A DNA stretch of 64,000 bases, taken from the NCBI GenBank assembly GCA_003151935.1, contig PLYZ01000055.1:1249-65248 (forward strand), in the 5' to 3' direction. The notes under the pieces are model-generated. The model did not search any database, was not told where the DNA came from, and saw nothing but the letters and a program-made list of their open reading frames with translations. Positions 8,880 to 18,079 of this stretch are shown in pieces; position 1 is the stretch's first letter, and each line of letters begins with the position of its first letter. The position numbers were made by a program, and so were the translations under genes. Origin of the DNA: Candidatus Dormiibacterota bacterium. Its GTDB lineage: Bacteria; Chloroflexota; Dormibacteria; Dormibacterales; Dormibacteraceae.

Positions 8880-10325
8880 GTGACTCCGGCAGCCGGAATA
8901 CTTCTCCACGGCTTCGGAGCGCGCTACGACCTTCCCATCTCGCTTGCCCTCTATCTATATGCGGCGGCGGGCGTGGTCGTCATCTCGTTCGTGCTCGTCG
9001 TCCTTTTCACCGGCGACCAGGTGGGTGCGAAAGCGCTCCAGTACCCGCGGCGTGCAGTGCCCGCCCTGGCGTCGATCGCGCGCAAGCCATGGCCGCGAAT
9101 CATCGGCGGCGTCATCGGGATCGCGGGCCTGCTGGCCATCGTCATCACCGGCCTTTTCGGCTCTACCAACCCGCTGTACAACCCCGCCGAGTACCTGACG
9201 TGGATCTACTTCTGGGCCGGGCTCTTCATCGTCTCGGGGCTCGTCGGAAATCTCTGGTACCTGGTCAACCCGTGGGCCGCGATCTATGACGCGGTGAAGC
9301 GGGGCCGGATCCCCCCACCGGCGCTTCGCGCCACCTCCCCGGCGAGCGGGGAGGTAAATCACGAGTCGCTGTTGAAGCTGCCCAATGTTGGGGTTTGGCC
9401 GGCGGCGGCCGCCTACTTCTCTTTTGCCTGCCTGGAGCTCACCACCGGCATGGCCAACCGTCCGTGGCTCGTCGCCACCACGGCGCTCGTTTATTCTGCG
9501 GTGACGCTGGTCGGGATGTTCCTGTTCGGCCGCGACGAGTGGCTGGAGCACTGCGAGGGCTTCACCGTCCTCTTCGGGATCGTCGGCCGCTTCAGCCCGG
9601 TCGAGGCTGAGCGGGACGAGACGGGTCGCATCGTCATGGTCTACCTGCGGCCGTGGGGCGTGGGCTTGCTCAAGCCTTCGCCGACCGGCTGGGATCGAGT
9701 GGTCTTCGTGATTCTCATGCTGTCGACGCTCGCCTTCGACGGGATCCTCGCCACGCCCTCGTGGCAGGACTTCACCGTTGCGCTCGAACCCATCTGGCTA
9801 CCGATGGGTGGCTTTGGATTCTTTTTTCTTCGCACGCTGGGCCTCGTCCTGCTTTCGATCGCGTTCCTGCTCGTGTTCATCACGTTCATGGAGCTGGTCA
9901 TCTTCCTGGGCAGGCGCAGCGTCGACCTCAAGGCGACGGTGTCCGCGTTTGCGCTCACGCTTGTGCCCATCGCTCTCGTCTACAACGCCGCCCACAACTA
10001 CAGCTACGTGGTCGTGCAATCCCAGGGTCTGATCCCGCTGCTCAACGATCCGCTCCAGAAGGGCTGGCATCTCTGGCCGGCCGTGGCGAACGTCACACCC
10101 AGCTTCGCGCTCGCGCAGGCGTCGACTGTGTGGTACGCGCAGGTGGTGCTGATCGTCCTCGGGCACGTCGTCGCGGTGTACCTGGCACACCTCAGGGCGG
10201 GCGAGCGTTTCCGCACGGCTCAGCGCGCGCTGCTCAGCCAGTACCCCATGCTGATCCTGATGGTGATGTACACCATGACCAGCTTGTGGATCCTCGCCCA
10301 GCCCATCACCCGCGAGACAGGATGA
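8880..10325 (+). CDS. Polytopic membrane protein in oxidative-folding/copper operon
   Basis: A 481-residue protein with roughly 11-12 hydrophobic segments. The ORF track begins at 8802, but GTG 8880 is preferred: a GCCGAGG purine stretch precedes it, and the protein then begins [27 protein letters not shown], a motif I associate with actinobacterial membrane proteins often labelled fenitrothion hydrolase; that label is not supported here. A soluble insertion, [17 protein letters not shown], is encoded by a palindromic repeat (9311-9355). The stop overlaps the downstream DsbA-like start (ATGA). The function is unknown, and context suggests envelope redox or copper biology. Confidence 0.72.
   Translation: MTPAAGILLHGFGARYDLPISLALYLYAAAGVVVISFVLVVLFTGDQVGAKALQYPRRAVPALASIARKPWPRIIGGVIGIAGLLAIVITGLFGSTNPLYNPAEYLTWIYFWAGLFIVSGLVGNLWYLVNPWAAIYDAVKRGRIPPPALRATSPASGEVNHESLLKLPNVGVWPAAAAYFSFACLELTTGMANRPWLVATTALVYSAVTLVGMFLFGRDEWLEHCEGFTVLFGIVGRFSPVEAERDETGRIVMVYLRPWGVGLLKPSPTGWDRVVFVILMLSTLAFDGILATPSWQDFTVALEPIWLPMGGFGFFFLRTLGLVLLSIAFLLVFITFMELVIFLGRRSVDLKATVSAFALTLVPIALVYNAAHNYSYVVVQSQGLIPLLNDPLQKGWHLWPAVANVTPSFALAQASTVWYAQVVLIVLGHVVAVYLAHLRAGERFRTAQRALLSQYPMLILMVMYTMTSLWILAQPITRETG
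9311..9355. repeat. Palindromic repeat element, copy 1 (in frame inside a gene)
   Basis: Two adjacent hairpins: GGCGC-TTC-GCGCC (9320-9332) and ACCTCCCCG-gcgag-CGGGGAGGT (9333-9355). The CCGGCGCTTCGCGCCACCTCCCC core matches the reverse complement of the intergenic copy near 47292-47326. Here it lies in frame within the 8880-10325 gene and encodes a Pro/Ser loop. Related copies are at 23524-23561 and 49592-49613. Confidence 0.75.
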
Positions 10326-11167
10326 GCCGTCCCGCGGCGAAGCGGCCGCCAGCCCCGCGGCCGCTGCGGAAGGCAGTGTCTCGCACGCCATCGTGGGTGG
10401 CGCCGGCGGCGGCCGTCGCCGGCATCGCCCTGCTGGTGGTCGCGTTCCTGGTCATCAGGTGGTACACGACGCCGCCAGCTCCCACTCCGCTGACCGTCGA
10501 CGCGACGCAGCAGGTGGTCGCGAGCATCACGAGCCTCCCCGCGACTGAGCTGGATGCGGTTGGTGCCGGCTCCGCGAACAACCTGATCAAACCGGTGTCG
10601 GGGACCCCGCTCACGGGCCCGAATGGGCACCCGGAGGTGTTCTACATGGGCGCCGAATACTGCCCGTACTGCGCGGCGGAGAGGTGGCCGATGATCATTG
10701 CCCTCTCGCAGTTCGGCACATTCTCCGGCCTACAGACCACGTCCTCGTCGTCGACCGACGTCTATCCGAACACGCCAACGTTCACGTTTCGCAGTGCCAC
10801 GTTCACGAGCCAGTACGTCGACTTCGTGTCCGTCGAGACGACCGACCGCAACCAGAATCCCCTGCAATCCCCGACTTCGGCTCAGCAGGCGCTCGTGACC
10901 AAGTACGACACCTCCGGCTCGATACCGTTCGTGGACTTCGGCAACCGGTACGCGTTTGACGGCGCCATGTACCTGCCCGACGTGCTGAGCGGGACGAGCT
11001 GGCAGGCCGTCGCGGACTCGCTGGCTCAGTCCACCTCCCCGCAGGCGAAAGCGATCCTGGGGTCCGCCAACCTCATCACCGCCGCCATCTGCCGCCTGAC
11101 CGCGGACCAGCCCGCGACGGTCTGCTCCTCCTCTTCGATCCAGGCCATCGAGCAGAAGCTGGGCTAG
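10322..11167 (+). CDS. Membrane-anchored thioredoxin-fold protein (DUF929 / DsbA-like)
   Basis: A 281-residue protein with a single N-terminal membrane span (about 28-48) and an extracytoplasmic thioredoxin-like domain carrying CPYC (114-117) in [13 protein letters not shown], the DUF929 hallmark. Four further cysteines occur, two in the C-terminal region (ICRLT, TVCSS). It likely introduces disulfides into exported proteins, with reoxidation by the VKOR encoded four bases downstream. The ATG at 10322 overlaps the previous stop. Confidence 0.87.
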   Translation: MSRPAAKRPPAPRPLRKAVSRTPSWVAPAAAVAGIALLVVAFLVIRWYTTPPAPTPLTVDATQQVVASITSLPATELDAVGAGSANNLIKPVSGTPLTGPNGHPEVFYMGAEYCPYCAAERWPMIIALSQFGTFSGLQTTSSSSTDVYPNTPTFTFRSATFTSQYVDFVSVETTDRNQNPLQSPTSAQQALVTKYDTSGSIPFVDFGNRYAFDGAMYLPDVLSGTSWQAVADSLAQSTSPQAKAILGSANLITAAICRLTADQPATVCSSSSIQAIEQKLG

Positions 11168-11171
11168 CCGC

Positions 11172-11600
11172 GTGAGGCTGCAAGTGCTGGCGCTGGCCGC
11201 CGGCCTGGCGGGTGTCGGTATCTCGATCTACCTCACGGTGGTCCACTACTCGACGATCCCGCTGGCCTGCCCGGCGAACGCGGTGATCAACTGCGAGCAG
11301 GTCGTCACCAGCCCCTACGGGGTGATCGGTGGATCCGTGATCCCGACCTCGGCGGCGGGGATCGCCTGGTTTGCCGTGAGCGCCCTCCTCGCGGCGGGGT
11401 TGCTCAGCGGCCGAATTCAGCTGGCCCGGGCGCAGCTCGGCTGGGCGGCGATCGGCCTGGCCACAGTGCTGGGCCTGGTGTACGTCGAGATCGTCCGGTT
11501 GGGTGCCGTCTGCATCTGGTGCTCGGCCGCCCACGCCCTGGTCCTCCTGATCTTCCTGATTGCGCTGCCCCGAGGGAAGGGGAATAGGGTGACGTCGTGA
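11172..11600 (+). CDS. Vitamin K epoxide reductase family protein
   Basis: A 142-residue, four-helix membrane oxidoreductase that reoxidises a DsbA-like partner using quinone. The diagnostic cysteines are present: loop pair Cys33 and Cys41 (CPANAVINC) and active-site CIWC (113-116). Start is GTG 11172, four bases after the DsbA-like stop; its end overlaps the next start by four bases. The pairing with the upstream thioredoxin-fold protein is the standard actinobacterial/cyanobacterial arrangement. No fused thioredoxin domain is present. Confidence 0.93.
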   Translation: MRLQVLALAAGLAGVGISIYLTVVHYSTIPLACPANAVINCEQVVTSPYGVIGGSVIPTSAAGIAWFAVSALLAAGLLSGRIQLARAQLGWAAIGLATVLGLVYVEIVRLGAVCIWCSAAHALVLLIFLIALPRGKGNRVTS

Positions 11601-12367
11601 CCTGGCCCGTCGACCCGACGGTCTATGCCGGACTCATCGTGCTGTTCCTCGGACACGCCTGGCTGGCCGGCTCGGTGACCGACGCGCAGCGCAAGCACAC
11701 CCTCTACTTCGGCCTTGGGCTGGTCACCTTGTGGCTCGCCCTCGAGACGCCGATCGATACGATCAGCGACCGCTATCTCGACAGCGTGCACATGCTGCAG
11801 CATGTCCTGCTCGGCTTCGTCGCCCCGCCTCTGATGCTGCTCGGCCTGTCCTCCCAGATGGTCGAGCGGGTGGTGCGAGTCCCGGGGGTCCGCGCCATCA
11901 CCGAACCCGTGCCGGCCCTCGTGATCGCCGGCCTGGTGATGATCGTGTGGCATTTCCCTCCCCTCTATGACGCCACGCTTTACTCAGGGTCGCTCCACGT
12001 GCTGGAGCATGTGATGTTCATCGCGGCCGGCCTGCTGATGTACTGGCCGATGCTAGAAGCCACTTCAGCTCACGCGCGCTGGCAGATGTCGCCCCCGGCC
12101 AAGCTCCTTTACATGCTGGTGGCGACGCTTCCGCAGGACGGCGTGGCGCTCGCCCTCATCTTCTCGCGCGTGCCGTTTTATGAGTACTACACGCACGCGC
12201 CGCGTCTCGTCTCGTCCCTCACACCGCTGATCGATCAGACGCTGGCCGGCGCGGTCTTGATGATCCTCGGCAAGGCGACCCTCGCGATCGCCGCGATCGC
12301 AGTGTTCGTCAGGTGGTTCGGGAGCGAGCAGCGAGCCGACCAGGCCCACGCCATCACGAGCGGTTGA
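11597..12367 (+). CDS. CtaG-family cytochrome c oxidase assembly protein (caa3_CtaG)
   Basis: A 256-residue membrane protein with about seven hydrophobic segments. Conserved His/Met-rich motifs HMLQHVLLGFVAPPLMLLG, VWHFPPLYDATLYSGSLHVLEHVMFIAAGLLMYWP and YYTHAPRL match the CtaG family implicated in copper delivery or assembly of aa3/caa3 oxidase. GTG 11597 overlaps the VKOR stop. It closes the operon begun by lgt. Its presence supports a copper role for the operon, including the cupredoxin-like protein. Confidence 0.88.
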   Translation: MTWPVDPTVYAGLIVLFLGHAWLAGSVTDAQRKHTLYFGLGLVTLWLALETPIDTISDRYLDSVHMLQHVLLGFVAPPLMLLGLSSQMVERVVRVPGVRAITEPVPALVIAGLVMIVWHFPPLYDATLYSGSLHVLEHVMFIAAGLLMYWPMLEATSAHARWQMSPPAKLLYMLVATLPQDGVALALIFSRVPFYEYYTHAPRLVSSLTPLIDQTLAGAVLMILGKATLAIAAIAVFVRWFGSEQRADQAHAITSG

Positions 12368-12372
12368 TCACG

Positions 12373-12436
12373 ACCATCTGAGCCCGATAGGCTCCATCCC
12401 CAAGGCACCGGATGCGACCATCCGTGCCCGAATGGC
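12373..12436. repeat. Dispersed paired repeat, copy C (convergent intergenic)
   Basis: Two related 20-mers, ACCATCTGAGCCCGATAGGC (12373-12392) and ACCATCCGTGCCCGAATGGC (12417-12436), sit 44 bp apart between the convergent ctaG-like and DUF2079 genes. The same pair occurs at 29779-29840 and 30765-30829 with 42-45 bp spacing, each at or just past gene 3' ends. Function unknown. Confidence 0.6.
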
Positions 12437-12443
12437 GGACTTA

Positions 12444-13967
12444 CTAGGGTCGCAGGCAGGCGAGCCCGTTGCAGTCGCCGGCCAGCCAGCGTTCGAGTTC
12501 CGCGCTCAGCGCTTGGCTCGACGCTCCCTTTTCAAGGATCACCGTGAGCTCCTTGGTGCAGGCAACGCCGTAGCCGTTCTGGAACGCCTCCTGCACGACG
12601 CTCCTGTATTTCCCGTCGTCGCCTTCAGTCGCCATGTCGATCGCGATGTACTGAACGCCGGCGCTGATCGGGTCGATGGTCGGCCCGCCCACGCGTTGAA
12701 TCGGGATCTCATAGATCTGCAGCCGTGTAGCCAGATGAGGTAGGAGGGTTTGCGTGGAGGCGACGGCTGCCGCCGGAGGGATCACGTCGAGGCAGGATTG
12801 GATATTGGCCGCGGTGGCGCTCGAAACGCCATAAGTTCCCAGCTCGGCGAGCGGGTTGATGGCAATGCTGAGCACGACGCTCGTGGCGAACACTGCGAGC
12901 GCTGTGCCTGCCCCGACTCTGGATTGGTTTCGCGTCGACCACATTGCGGCGAGCCGAGCTGCCCCGTCGACTCCTGCAAACGCGAGGATCGGCGCTGACA
13001 GCATGGAGTAGTGCATGTGGAAGTTCCAGACATCCGGTAGGTCGTTCCAGAACCGGGCCAGAAACGATGGAATCGCGACCAACGTCAACGGCGATACGAC
13101 TGGTAGGAACAGCCAGTTTCCAAATGAGGCGATCCACACACGAGCCTTGGCAATTGGAGTGAAGAGGAGCTCCAGGCTGCTGAGCGGGTGTCGAAGAACA
13201 TGCACAGCCGCACTGAGTGGGCCAGCGCCCAGAGCGCTGTAGTCCCAGTGGCGATACGGCGCCCCCGCAAGCGCGGGCATGACTACGCCGATAACCACGC
13301 CGAACCAGGCGGCATTGACGGCCATGAGAACGGCTCCAATCAAGAACCTGCGCTGGACCGCAAGGATGTAGAAGCCGAGCGCGATCAGCGTGAGGGAAAC
13401 GTCCTCCCTCGTCAGCATGGCAACCGCCACCATCGCCACCAGCAGCCGGTTCCGCCGCGTGACCGTTGCGTAGAGCGCCCAGGAGATGCCCGCCACGGCA
13501 AACACGATGTGATGAAAATCGAAAAGAACGCCGGCGAGGATGCCCCAGTAAACGTAGAAGGCGGCCTGGAAAGCGAGCCCCGCGGTCGCCCCGAGGCGTT
13601 GAGCACCCCAGAGATATATGGGGACGCCCGCGACCGCGAGCAGCACGGCCTGGGCGATCAACAGAACCGCTGCCGAGTCCCAGATCCAGAACAGCGGTGC
13701 CAGAACGACGAGGATCGGATGGAAGTGATCTCCAAGCAGGTTGGGGATTCCGATCACCGTGTTGGGGATGACCTTGAACTGGCTGTAGCCCCAAACCGTC
13801 TGGGTCTGTGTCGCGAGGTCGATCGTGCTGCCGAAACTGTTGTGCCGGAAGAGCGAGATGGCTGAGTAGGACGCTGCTGCAGCGAAAGCCATGGCAACGG
13901 CAGCTGTGGTGGTTGCCCGCAGGTGGAGTCTTCGGGTCACTGCCTTAGGATTCGACGTGCTTGTCAT
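12444..13967 (-). CDS. DUF2079 family polytopic membrane protein (GT-C-like)
   Basis: A 507-residue protein with about ten hydrophobic segments. The N-terminal third has FRHNSFGSTIDLATQTQTVWGYSQFK and LLGDHFHPILVVLAPLFWIWDS, the characteristic DUF2079 pattern; HFHP resembles acidic/His loop positions of GT-C glycosyltransferases. The C-terminal 130 residues are soluble, probably outside. Start is ATG 13967; a GTG three bases earlier is in the track. It diverges from, and overlaps by a few bases, the GT2 gene. A lipid-linked sugar transferase role is inferred. Confidence 0.8.
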   Translation of the reverse strand: MTSTSNPKAVTRRLHLRATTTAAVAMAFAAAASYSAISLFRHNSFGSTIDLATQTQTVWGYSQFKVIPNTVIGIPNLLGDHFHPILVVLAPLFWIWDSAAVLLIAQAVLLAVAGVPIYLWGAQRLGATAGLAFQAAFYVYWGILAGVLFDFHHIVFAVAGISWALYATVTRRNRLLVAMVAVAMLTREDVSLTLIALGFYILAVQRRFLIGAVLMAVNAAWFGVVIGVVMPALAGAPYRHWDYSALGAGPLSAAVHVLRHPLSSLELLFTPIAKARVWIASFGNWLFLPVVSPLTLVAIPSFLARFWNDLPDVWNFHMHYSMLSAPILAFAGVDGAARLAAMWSTRNQSRVGAGTALAVFATSVVLSIAINPLAELGTYGVSSATAANIQSCLDVIPPAAAVASTQTLLPHLATRLQIYEIPIQRVGGPTIDPISAGVQYIAIDMATEGDDGKYRSVVQEAFQNGYGVACTKELTVILEKGASSQALSAELERWLAGDCNGLACLRP

Positions 13968-14686
13968 CACCTGACCCCCGCTTGCCCGGGCTGAGCCTGG
14001 TTCTGCCGGCCCATAACGAAAGCGAGAACCTTCGCTGGCTTCTTCCCCATATCAAAGATGTGCTGCCAGGCATCGCCGCACGTTTCAACGTGATCATCGT
14101 CGACGACGGATCCACGGATGGCACCGGTGCGCTGGCCGAATCACTTGCCCGCGAGCTGCGCATCGGGCTGAAGCTCGTCCGCCACGATCGCAAGTTGGGT
14201 TACGGAGCCGCCGTCGGCGATGGCCTTCGCGCCGCCGACCTCGAGTTCACTGCGTTCACCGACGCCGACGGCCAGCTCGAAATCGCCGACCTCGCGTTGC
14301 TCGTGCCGCACCTGAATGAGGCCGACCTCGTCGGAGGCTGGCGCCTCACTCGCGAGGATCCCGCCTTTCGATCCGTGATCAGCGGCGTCTTCAACCAGCT
14401 CGTGCTGCTGACGCTGCGCATTCCCGTCAAAGACGTCAACTGCGCTCTCAAGATCATCCGCACGGACATGCTGCGCAGGTTTGAGCTTCATTCGAAAAGT
14501 GCGCTTATCAATGCCGAGCTCTACTGGCAGGTCCAGGAGCACGGAGGCAGGTACGTCCAGGTCGGCGTGCCACATCACCCGCGAAGGATGGGCCGGCGCT
14601 CGGGCGGGCGACTCATTCCGATCCTGCGCGCGACGAAAGAGCTGGCCGAGATCCGCTTCCGCGGCTCAGGACCGCGTAGAGATTGA
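13961..14686 (+). CDS. Family 2 glycosyltransferase, dolichyl-phosphate mannose synthase-like
   Basis: A 241-residue cytoplasmic GT-A enzyme without C-terminal membrane helices. It has LSLVLPAHNESENL, the VDDGSTDGT nucleotide loop, FTDADGQLE (DXD-type metal site) and VPHHPRRMGRRSG near the end, all typical of the DPM1/GtrB type that load a sugar onto a polyprenyl phosphate. The start is TTG 13961, with another TTG at 13982; no ATG or GTG is available. It is divergent with the DUF2079 gene, which could use the lipid-linked sugar. Its last 21 bases overlap the convergent sqdB gene. Confidence 0.87.
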   Translation: MSSPDPRLPGLSLVLPAHNESENLRWLLPHIKDVLPGIAARFNVIIVDDGSTDGTGALAESLARELRIGLKLVRHDRKLGYGAAVGDGLRAADLEFTAFTDADGQLEIADLALLVPHLNEADLVGGWRLTREDPAFRSVISGVFNQLVLLTLRIPVKDVNCALKIIRTDMLRRFELHSKSALINAELYWQVQEHGGRYVQVGVPHHPRRMGRRSGGRLIPILRATKELAEIRFRGSGPRRD

Positions 14687-15895
14687 AGGCGCGGTGGGGA
14701 CCGTTCGCCTGCTTGCCGCGGGAGCTTTGATGTCGCCGCGCCCGCCAAATCGCCAGTCGACCCGTGGCGCGAACAGGTGCGGCTTGATCCTCTTCTTGTG
14801 CCGCTCGACCAGGCCGATCACACGATCGATCAGCGAGTCCTCGAGGCTGTGTGGTTGGAGGCCCAGGTCGAGCAGGCGCTGGTGCTTGGCGTTGTAGTAA
14901 TGCGCCTCCATCTCCGTGCGGGGGTTAGGGAGGTGTTCGATGCTCGTCTCGAGTCCGTGAGCGGTGCGCGCGGCCTGAACGCGAAGAGCAAGCTCCCCGA
15001 CAGAGAACTGCTCGGTGAACTGGTTGAACACGCGGTACTCGCCACGCTCTGGCGGGTTGAGCGCAGCCAGCTCGACGCATCGGACCGTGTCGCGGATGTC
15101 GATGAAGCCGCGGGTCTGGCCGCCCGTGCCGTACACAGTCAGGGGATAGTCGACGGCCGCCTGCGCACAGAAGCGATTGAGCACCGTGCCCCAGATGTCG
15201 TCGTAGTCGAAGCGGGTGCGCAGGTCTGAATCGAGGTCGGTTTCCGGCGTACCCGAGCCGTAGACGACGCCCTGGTTCAGGTCGGTTGCGCGCAGGCCCC
15301 ATGCGCGGCACGTGAACATGATGTTGTGGCTGTCGTGCACCTTGGAGAGGTGGTAGAACGAGCCGGGCTGTTTTGGGTAAGGCAGCCGATCCTTGCGGCC
15401 GTTGTGCGAGATCTCGATGAAGCCTTCCTCGATGTCGATGTTCGGTGTGCCGTACTCGCCCATCGTCCCGAGCTTGACCAGGTGACAATCCGCCGCCGAC
15501 TCGCGCAGCGCGAAGAGAAGGTTCAGCGTGCCGACCACGTTGTTGACCTGCGTCTCGACCGCATGCGGGCCAGAGATCATCGAGTACGGAGCCGATCGCT
15601 GCTCTGCGAAATGGATGACGACGTCCGGCCTGTACTGTGCGATGAGGGCGGTCGTGTCCGGGAGTGACCTCAGGTCCAATCGCTCCCACGTGATCTGCTT
15701 GCCGCTGATGGCCTTCCACCGCGCGACGCGGCGCTTCATCCCAGCGATCCGGACCAGGCTCTCCGTGCCGCACAACACATCCCACCTGCGCCGGATGAGG
15801 CTGTCGGCCGCGATGACGTCGTGGCCTTTCATCGAAAGGTGCATTGCCGTTGGCCAACCGAGGTAGCCATCTGCACCGAGGACGATGACTCGCAT
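14666..15895 (-). CDS. sqdB: UDP-sulfoquinovose synthase
   Basis: A 409-residue SDR enzyme that makes UDP-sulfoquinovose from UDP-glucose and sulfite. NAD-binding motif GADGYLGWP is at the N-terminus. The SQD1-specific active site KLGTMGEYGTPNIDIEEG (141-158) includes Thr144, and YPKQPGSFYHLSKVHDSHNI carries Tyr181 and Lys185, almost identical to plant SQD1. The product is used for sulfoquinovosyl diacylglycerol or sulfonated glycans. No SqdX-type transferase is adjacent; candidate partners are the GT2 and epimerase genes alongside. ATG 15895. Confidence 0.95.
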   Translation of the reverse strand: MRVIVLGADGYLGWPTAMHLSMKGHDVIAADSLIRRRWDVLCGTESLVRIAGMKRRVARWKAISGKQITWERLDLRSLPDTTALIAQYRPDVVIHFAEQRSAPYSMISGPHAVETQVNNVVGTLNLLFALRESAADCHLVKLGTMGEYGTPNIDIEEGFIEISHNGRKDRLPYPKQPGSFYHLSKVHDSHNIMFTCRAWGLRATDLNQGVVYGSGTPETDLDSDLRTRFDYDDIWGTVLNRFCAQAAVDYPLTVYGTGGQTRGFIDIRDTVRCVELAALNPPERGEYRVFNQFTEQFSVGELALRVQAARTAHGLETSIEHLPNPRTEMEAHYYNAKHQRLLDLGLQPHSLEDSLIDRVIGLVERHKKRIKPHLFAPRVDWRFGGRGDIKAPAASRRTVPTAPSISTRS

Positions 15896-15904
15896 CAGTT
15901 CAAG

Positions 15905-16858
15905 TTATCGCGCGACGCGCGCGATCTGGGGGCGCTTACAAAACCATGACCACGTCGCTGCCAGGCCAGAGCCGATTGAGACCCTTGCCTTCCAATGCAA
16001 ATGTCGATGTGCTCGGCTGCTATCGAGACAAACTCTGCGAACTTCGAATTCGCGTGCAGGCAAGAACTCGCTTTCCGTAAGGCGGCCTGCTGCTTTAAGC
16101 AAGTGCTTGACGATTGCATTGATGCTGGTCTCTCGACCGGTTCCAATGTTGACCTCTCCACGCATGCGTCCGAAGATCGCCGCGACGTTGGCCGCCGCGA
16201 CATCGCCGACGTAGACGAAATCGCGTGTCTGGCCTCCATCGCCGTAGATGAGAGGAGGTGAGCCATCCAGCAAGCGGTAGCACGTGATGGCGACGACGCC
16301 GGCCTCCCCGGTGCCGTCCTGCCGCGGCCCGTACACGTTGCCGTATCGCACGGCAAGAGTCGAGACGCCGTGGCGCAATCCCAGCGCCGCGAGATAAACC
16401 TCTTCCGCTCGCTTGGCCGCGCCGTACGCGGACACCGGGGCCGCCTTGTGCACCTCGCGGGCGGGCAACTTCGCGTCCTGTCCGTAGATCGTTCCACCTG
16501 ACGAGGCGGTCACGATGCGACGCGTGCCGGCCTTGATCGCGGCATCGAAGAAGGCGACAGAGCTCGCCAGGCTCCGCTTCACGTGGTCGCCAGGGTCGCG
16601 CGCCGCCTTCTGCACTCCGCCCTTCGATGCGAGGTGCAGTGCGACATCCGGTTTGAATGCCTTCAGAGCGCGGGCGGCGGCCGGCGATCCACAGTCCGCC
16701 CGCAACACCTTCACCTCCCGCGGAAGAGCTTCTTCACAAGGGTGGCTGCGGTCGTCGATGACAAGCACCGAGGACCCGGCAGCCACCAACAGCTCGACCG
16801 AATGCGTCCCGATGAAGCCGGCGCCACCCGACACGGCGACGCGAGACTGGTGCGGCAA
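15905..16858 (-). CDS. NAD-dependent sugar epimerase/dehydratase (GalE-like)
   Basis: A 317-residue extended SDR. It has the Rossmann motif GGAGFIGTH, the SSGGTIYG catalytic Ser region and YGAAK (Tyr/Lys pair), followed by RYGNVYGPRQ and the substrate-loop YGDGGQTRDFVYVGDVA. These place it with UDP-glucose 4-epimerase-like enzymes; the exact reaction is unresolved. The start appears to be TTG 16858, immediately after the upstream stop (TAGTTG), so the two genes are one transcript. The next gene downstream is sqdB (9 bp gap). Confidence 0.87.
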   Translation of the reverse strand: MPHQSRVAVSGGAGFIGTHSVELLVAAGSSVLVIDDRSHPCEEALPREVKVLRADCGSPAAARALKAFKPDVALHLASKGGVQKAARDPGDHVKRSLASSVAFFDAAIKAGTRRIVTASSGGTIYGQDAKLPAREVHKAAPVSAYGAAKRAEEVYLAALGLRHGVSTLAVRYGNVYGPRQDGTGEAGVVAITCYRLLDGSPPLIYGDGGQTRDFVYVGDVAAANVAAIFGRMRGEVNIGTGRETSINAIVKHLLKAAGRLTESEFLPAREFEVRRVCLDSSRAHRHLHWKARVSIGSGLAATWSWFCKRPQIARVAR

Positions 16859-17872
16859 CTACTCCGCCTGGCTCGACGCGTCCGCCGCCTGTTCCGACGC
16901 TGCGCGCCCGCCTAGCCGCGCGTACGCAACCAGTCCCGCCAGGGCCAGCGGCAGTGTCGACACCGCTCGGAAGAGGACGGCCGCTGTCGCCGAATCCGCG
17001 ACGCTTACCCCGTAGCCCGAGAGGACCGCGACGAGAATCGCGTCTGCGGCGCCGAGTCCGAACGGCAGGGTCGAAAGTATCCCGGCCACCTGGGAGGTCG
17101 CATACACGGCCACCGCCTGCGTGATGTGGATCGCATCCCCCAGACCCGTGAGGAGAAGCATCACCTGCAGGCCGCTGAAGATGAAGACGGCGATCGTGAT
17201 GGCCGACGTCTGGATGAGAATCAGCGGTGACCGCAGGAGCCGGCGCAGGTTGTCCGCCATCTCGATCGCCCCCTCCTCGAACCTGCCCAGCAAGCGTCCA
17301 CGGGTGATGCGCCGGAGCGCCCAGCGCTCCAGAGCCGGTGGCGTTGCCAGCTCGATTGCGGCCGGCGCGAGGGTCGCCACGACCAGGCCGGCAGCGACCG
17401 CCGTCCATCCGACCAAACCGTGCCTCGGCAAGGTGACGAGCAAAAGGGCCACGACGGCCAGCAGGAACAGGCTGTACAGCCGCTCAAACGTGACCACCGC
17501 GGCTCCATCTCGTACAGGGACGCCCTCGGCCTTTCGCCACATGTAGGCCCGCACGTAGTCCCCGCTGGCGGCAGGGGTCACCGTGCTCGAGGTCTGCCCG
17601 ACAAGCTGAACCGGAATCATCGACCGGAGCGAGATTCTGTGGCCGAGGAATCGAAGCGCCACCTGCGCCCGCAAGGCGCGGAGCAGGACGATCGGTACGT
17701 TGAGAACGACGGCGGCGACCAGAGGCGCCAGATCGGCCTCTTGAATGCCGTCCCAGATCGACGCCGGCCGGCTGATCCAGATGACGGCGGTGGCGATCGC
17801 GAGCCCGATCACCAGGCCGGCAACTGGCCGGCGCGCAACCGCACGAATGCGGGCGCGTGCCGATCCAGTCAC
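16859..17872 (-). CDS. Flippase-like membrane protein (LPG synthase TM / UPF0104 family)
   Basis: A 337-residue protein with about eight hydrophobic segments, matching the membrane domain of lysylphosphatidylglycerol synthase (PF03706-type). Characteristic parts are VPIVLLRALRAQVALRFLGH, VTPAASGDYVRAYMWRKAEGVPVRDGAAVVTFERLYSL and LPFGLGAADAILVAVLSGYGVS. The catalytic soluble domain of MprF is absent. Relatives are proposed to move or modify lipid-linked sugars. ATG 17872 begins the minus-strand unit with the epimerase and sqdB, so the group may build and translocate a glycolipid. Confidence 0.85.
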   Translation of the reverse strand: MTGSARARIRAVARRPVAGLVIGLAIATAVIWISRPASIWDGIQEADLAPLVAAVVLNVPIVLLRALRAQVALRFLGHRISLRSMIPVQLVGQTSSTVTPAASGDYVRAYMWRKAEGVPVRDGAAVVTFERLYSLFLLAVVALLLVTLPRHGLVGWTAVAAGLVVATLAPAAIELATPPALERWALRRITRGRLLGRFEEGAIEMADNLRRLLRSPLILIQTSAITIAVFIFSGLQVMLLLTGLGDAIHITQAVAVYATSQVAGILSTLPFGLGAADAILVAVLSGYGVSVADSATAAVLFRAVSTLPLALAGLVAYARLGGRAASEQAADASSQAE

Positions 17873-18026
17873 CGGCGGTACCGGGTCAGGTGCCGCATCC
17901 TGCGTTGCGACGATGCCTTGCTGCGAAGGGGGTGCTGTGGAGTGGATGACCCGACATCTTGATTTCCGAACCTTGGGAATTCCTGTGTTCGCCCTAACGC
18001 ACGGTTGGCGACGAAGCGCGATCGGC

Positions 18027-18056
18027 TTGACTTGGTGCGCGACACATCCCTAGAGT
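18027..18056 (+). promoter_or_regulatory. Candidate sigma70-type promoter for the GH18 gene
   Basis: TTGACT (18027-18032), an 18-bp spacer and TAGAGT (18051-18056) lie just upstream of the GH18 start, predicting transcription from about 18063 and a short leader. There is no clear Shine-Dalgarno before ATG 18080. The rest of 17873-18026 holds nothing else I recognise. Confidence 0.5.
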
Positions 18057-18079
18057 GATCGGCTGCTTCGTTCCAGAAC

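Noticed and set aside
9653-10321. N-terminal half of the 504-residue ORF 9653-11167
   Set aside because: Only the part from ATG 10322 is a real gene; the upstream part is an alternate frame of the membrane protein gene.
12373-12436. Paired 20-mers as a minimal CRISPR array
   Set aside because: Only two imperfect units per site, no cas genes, and copies recur at gene ends with dissimilar spacing.
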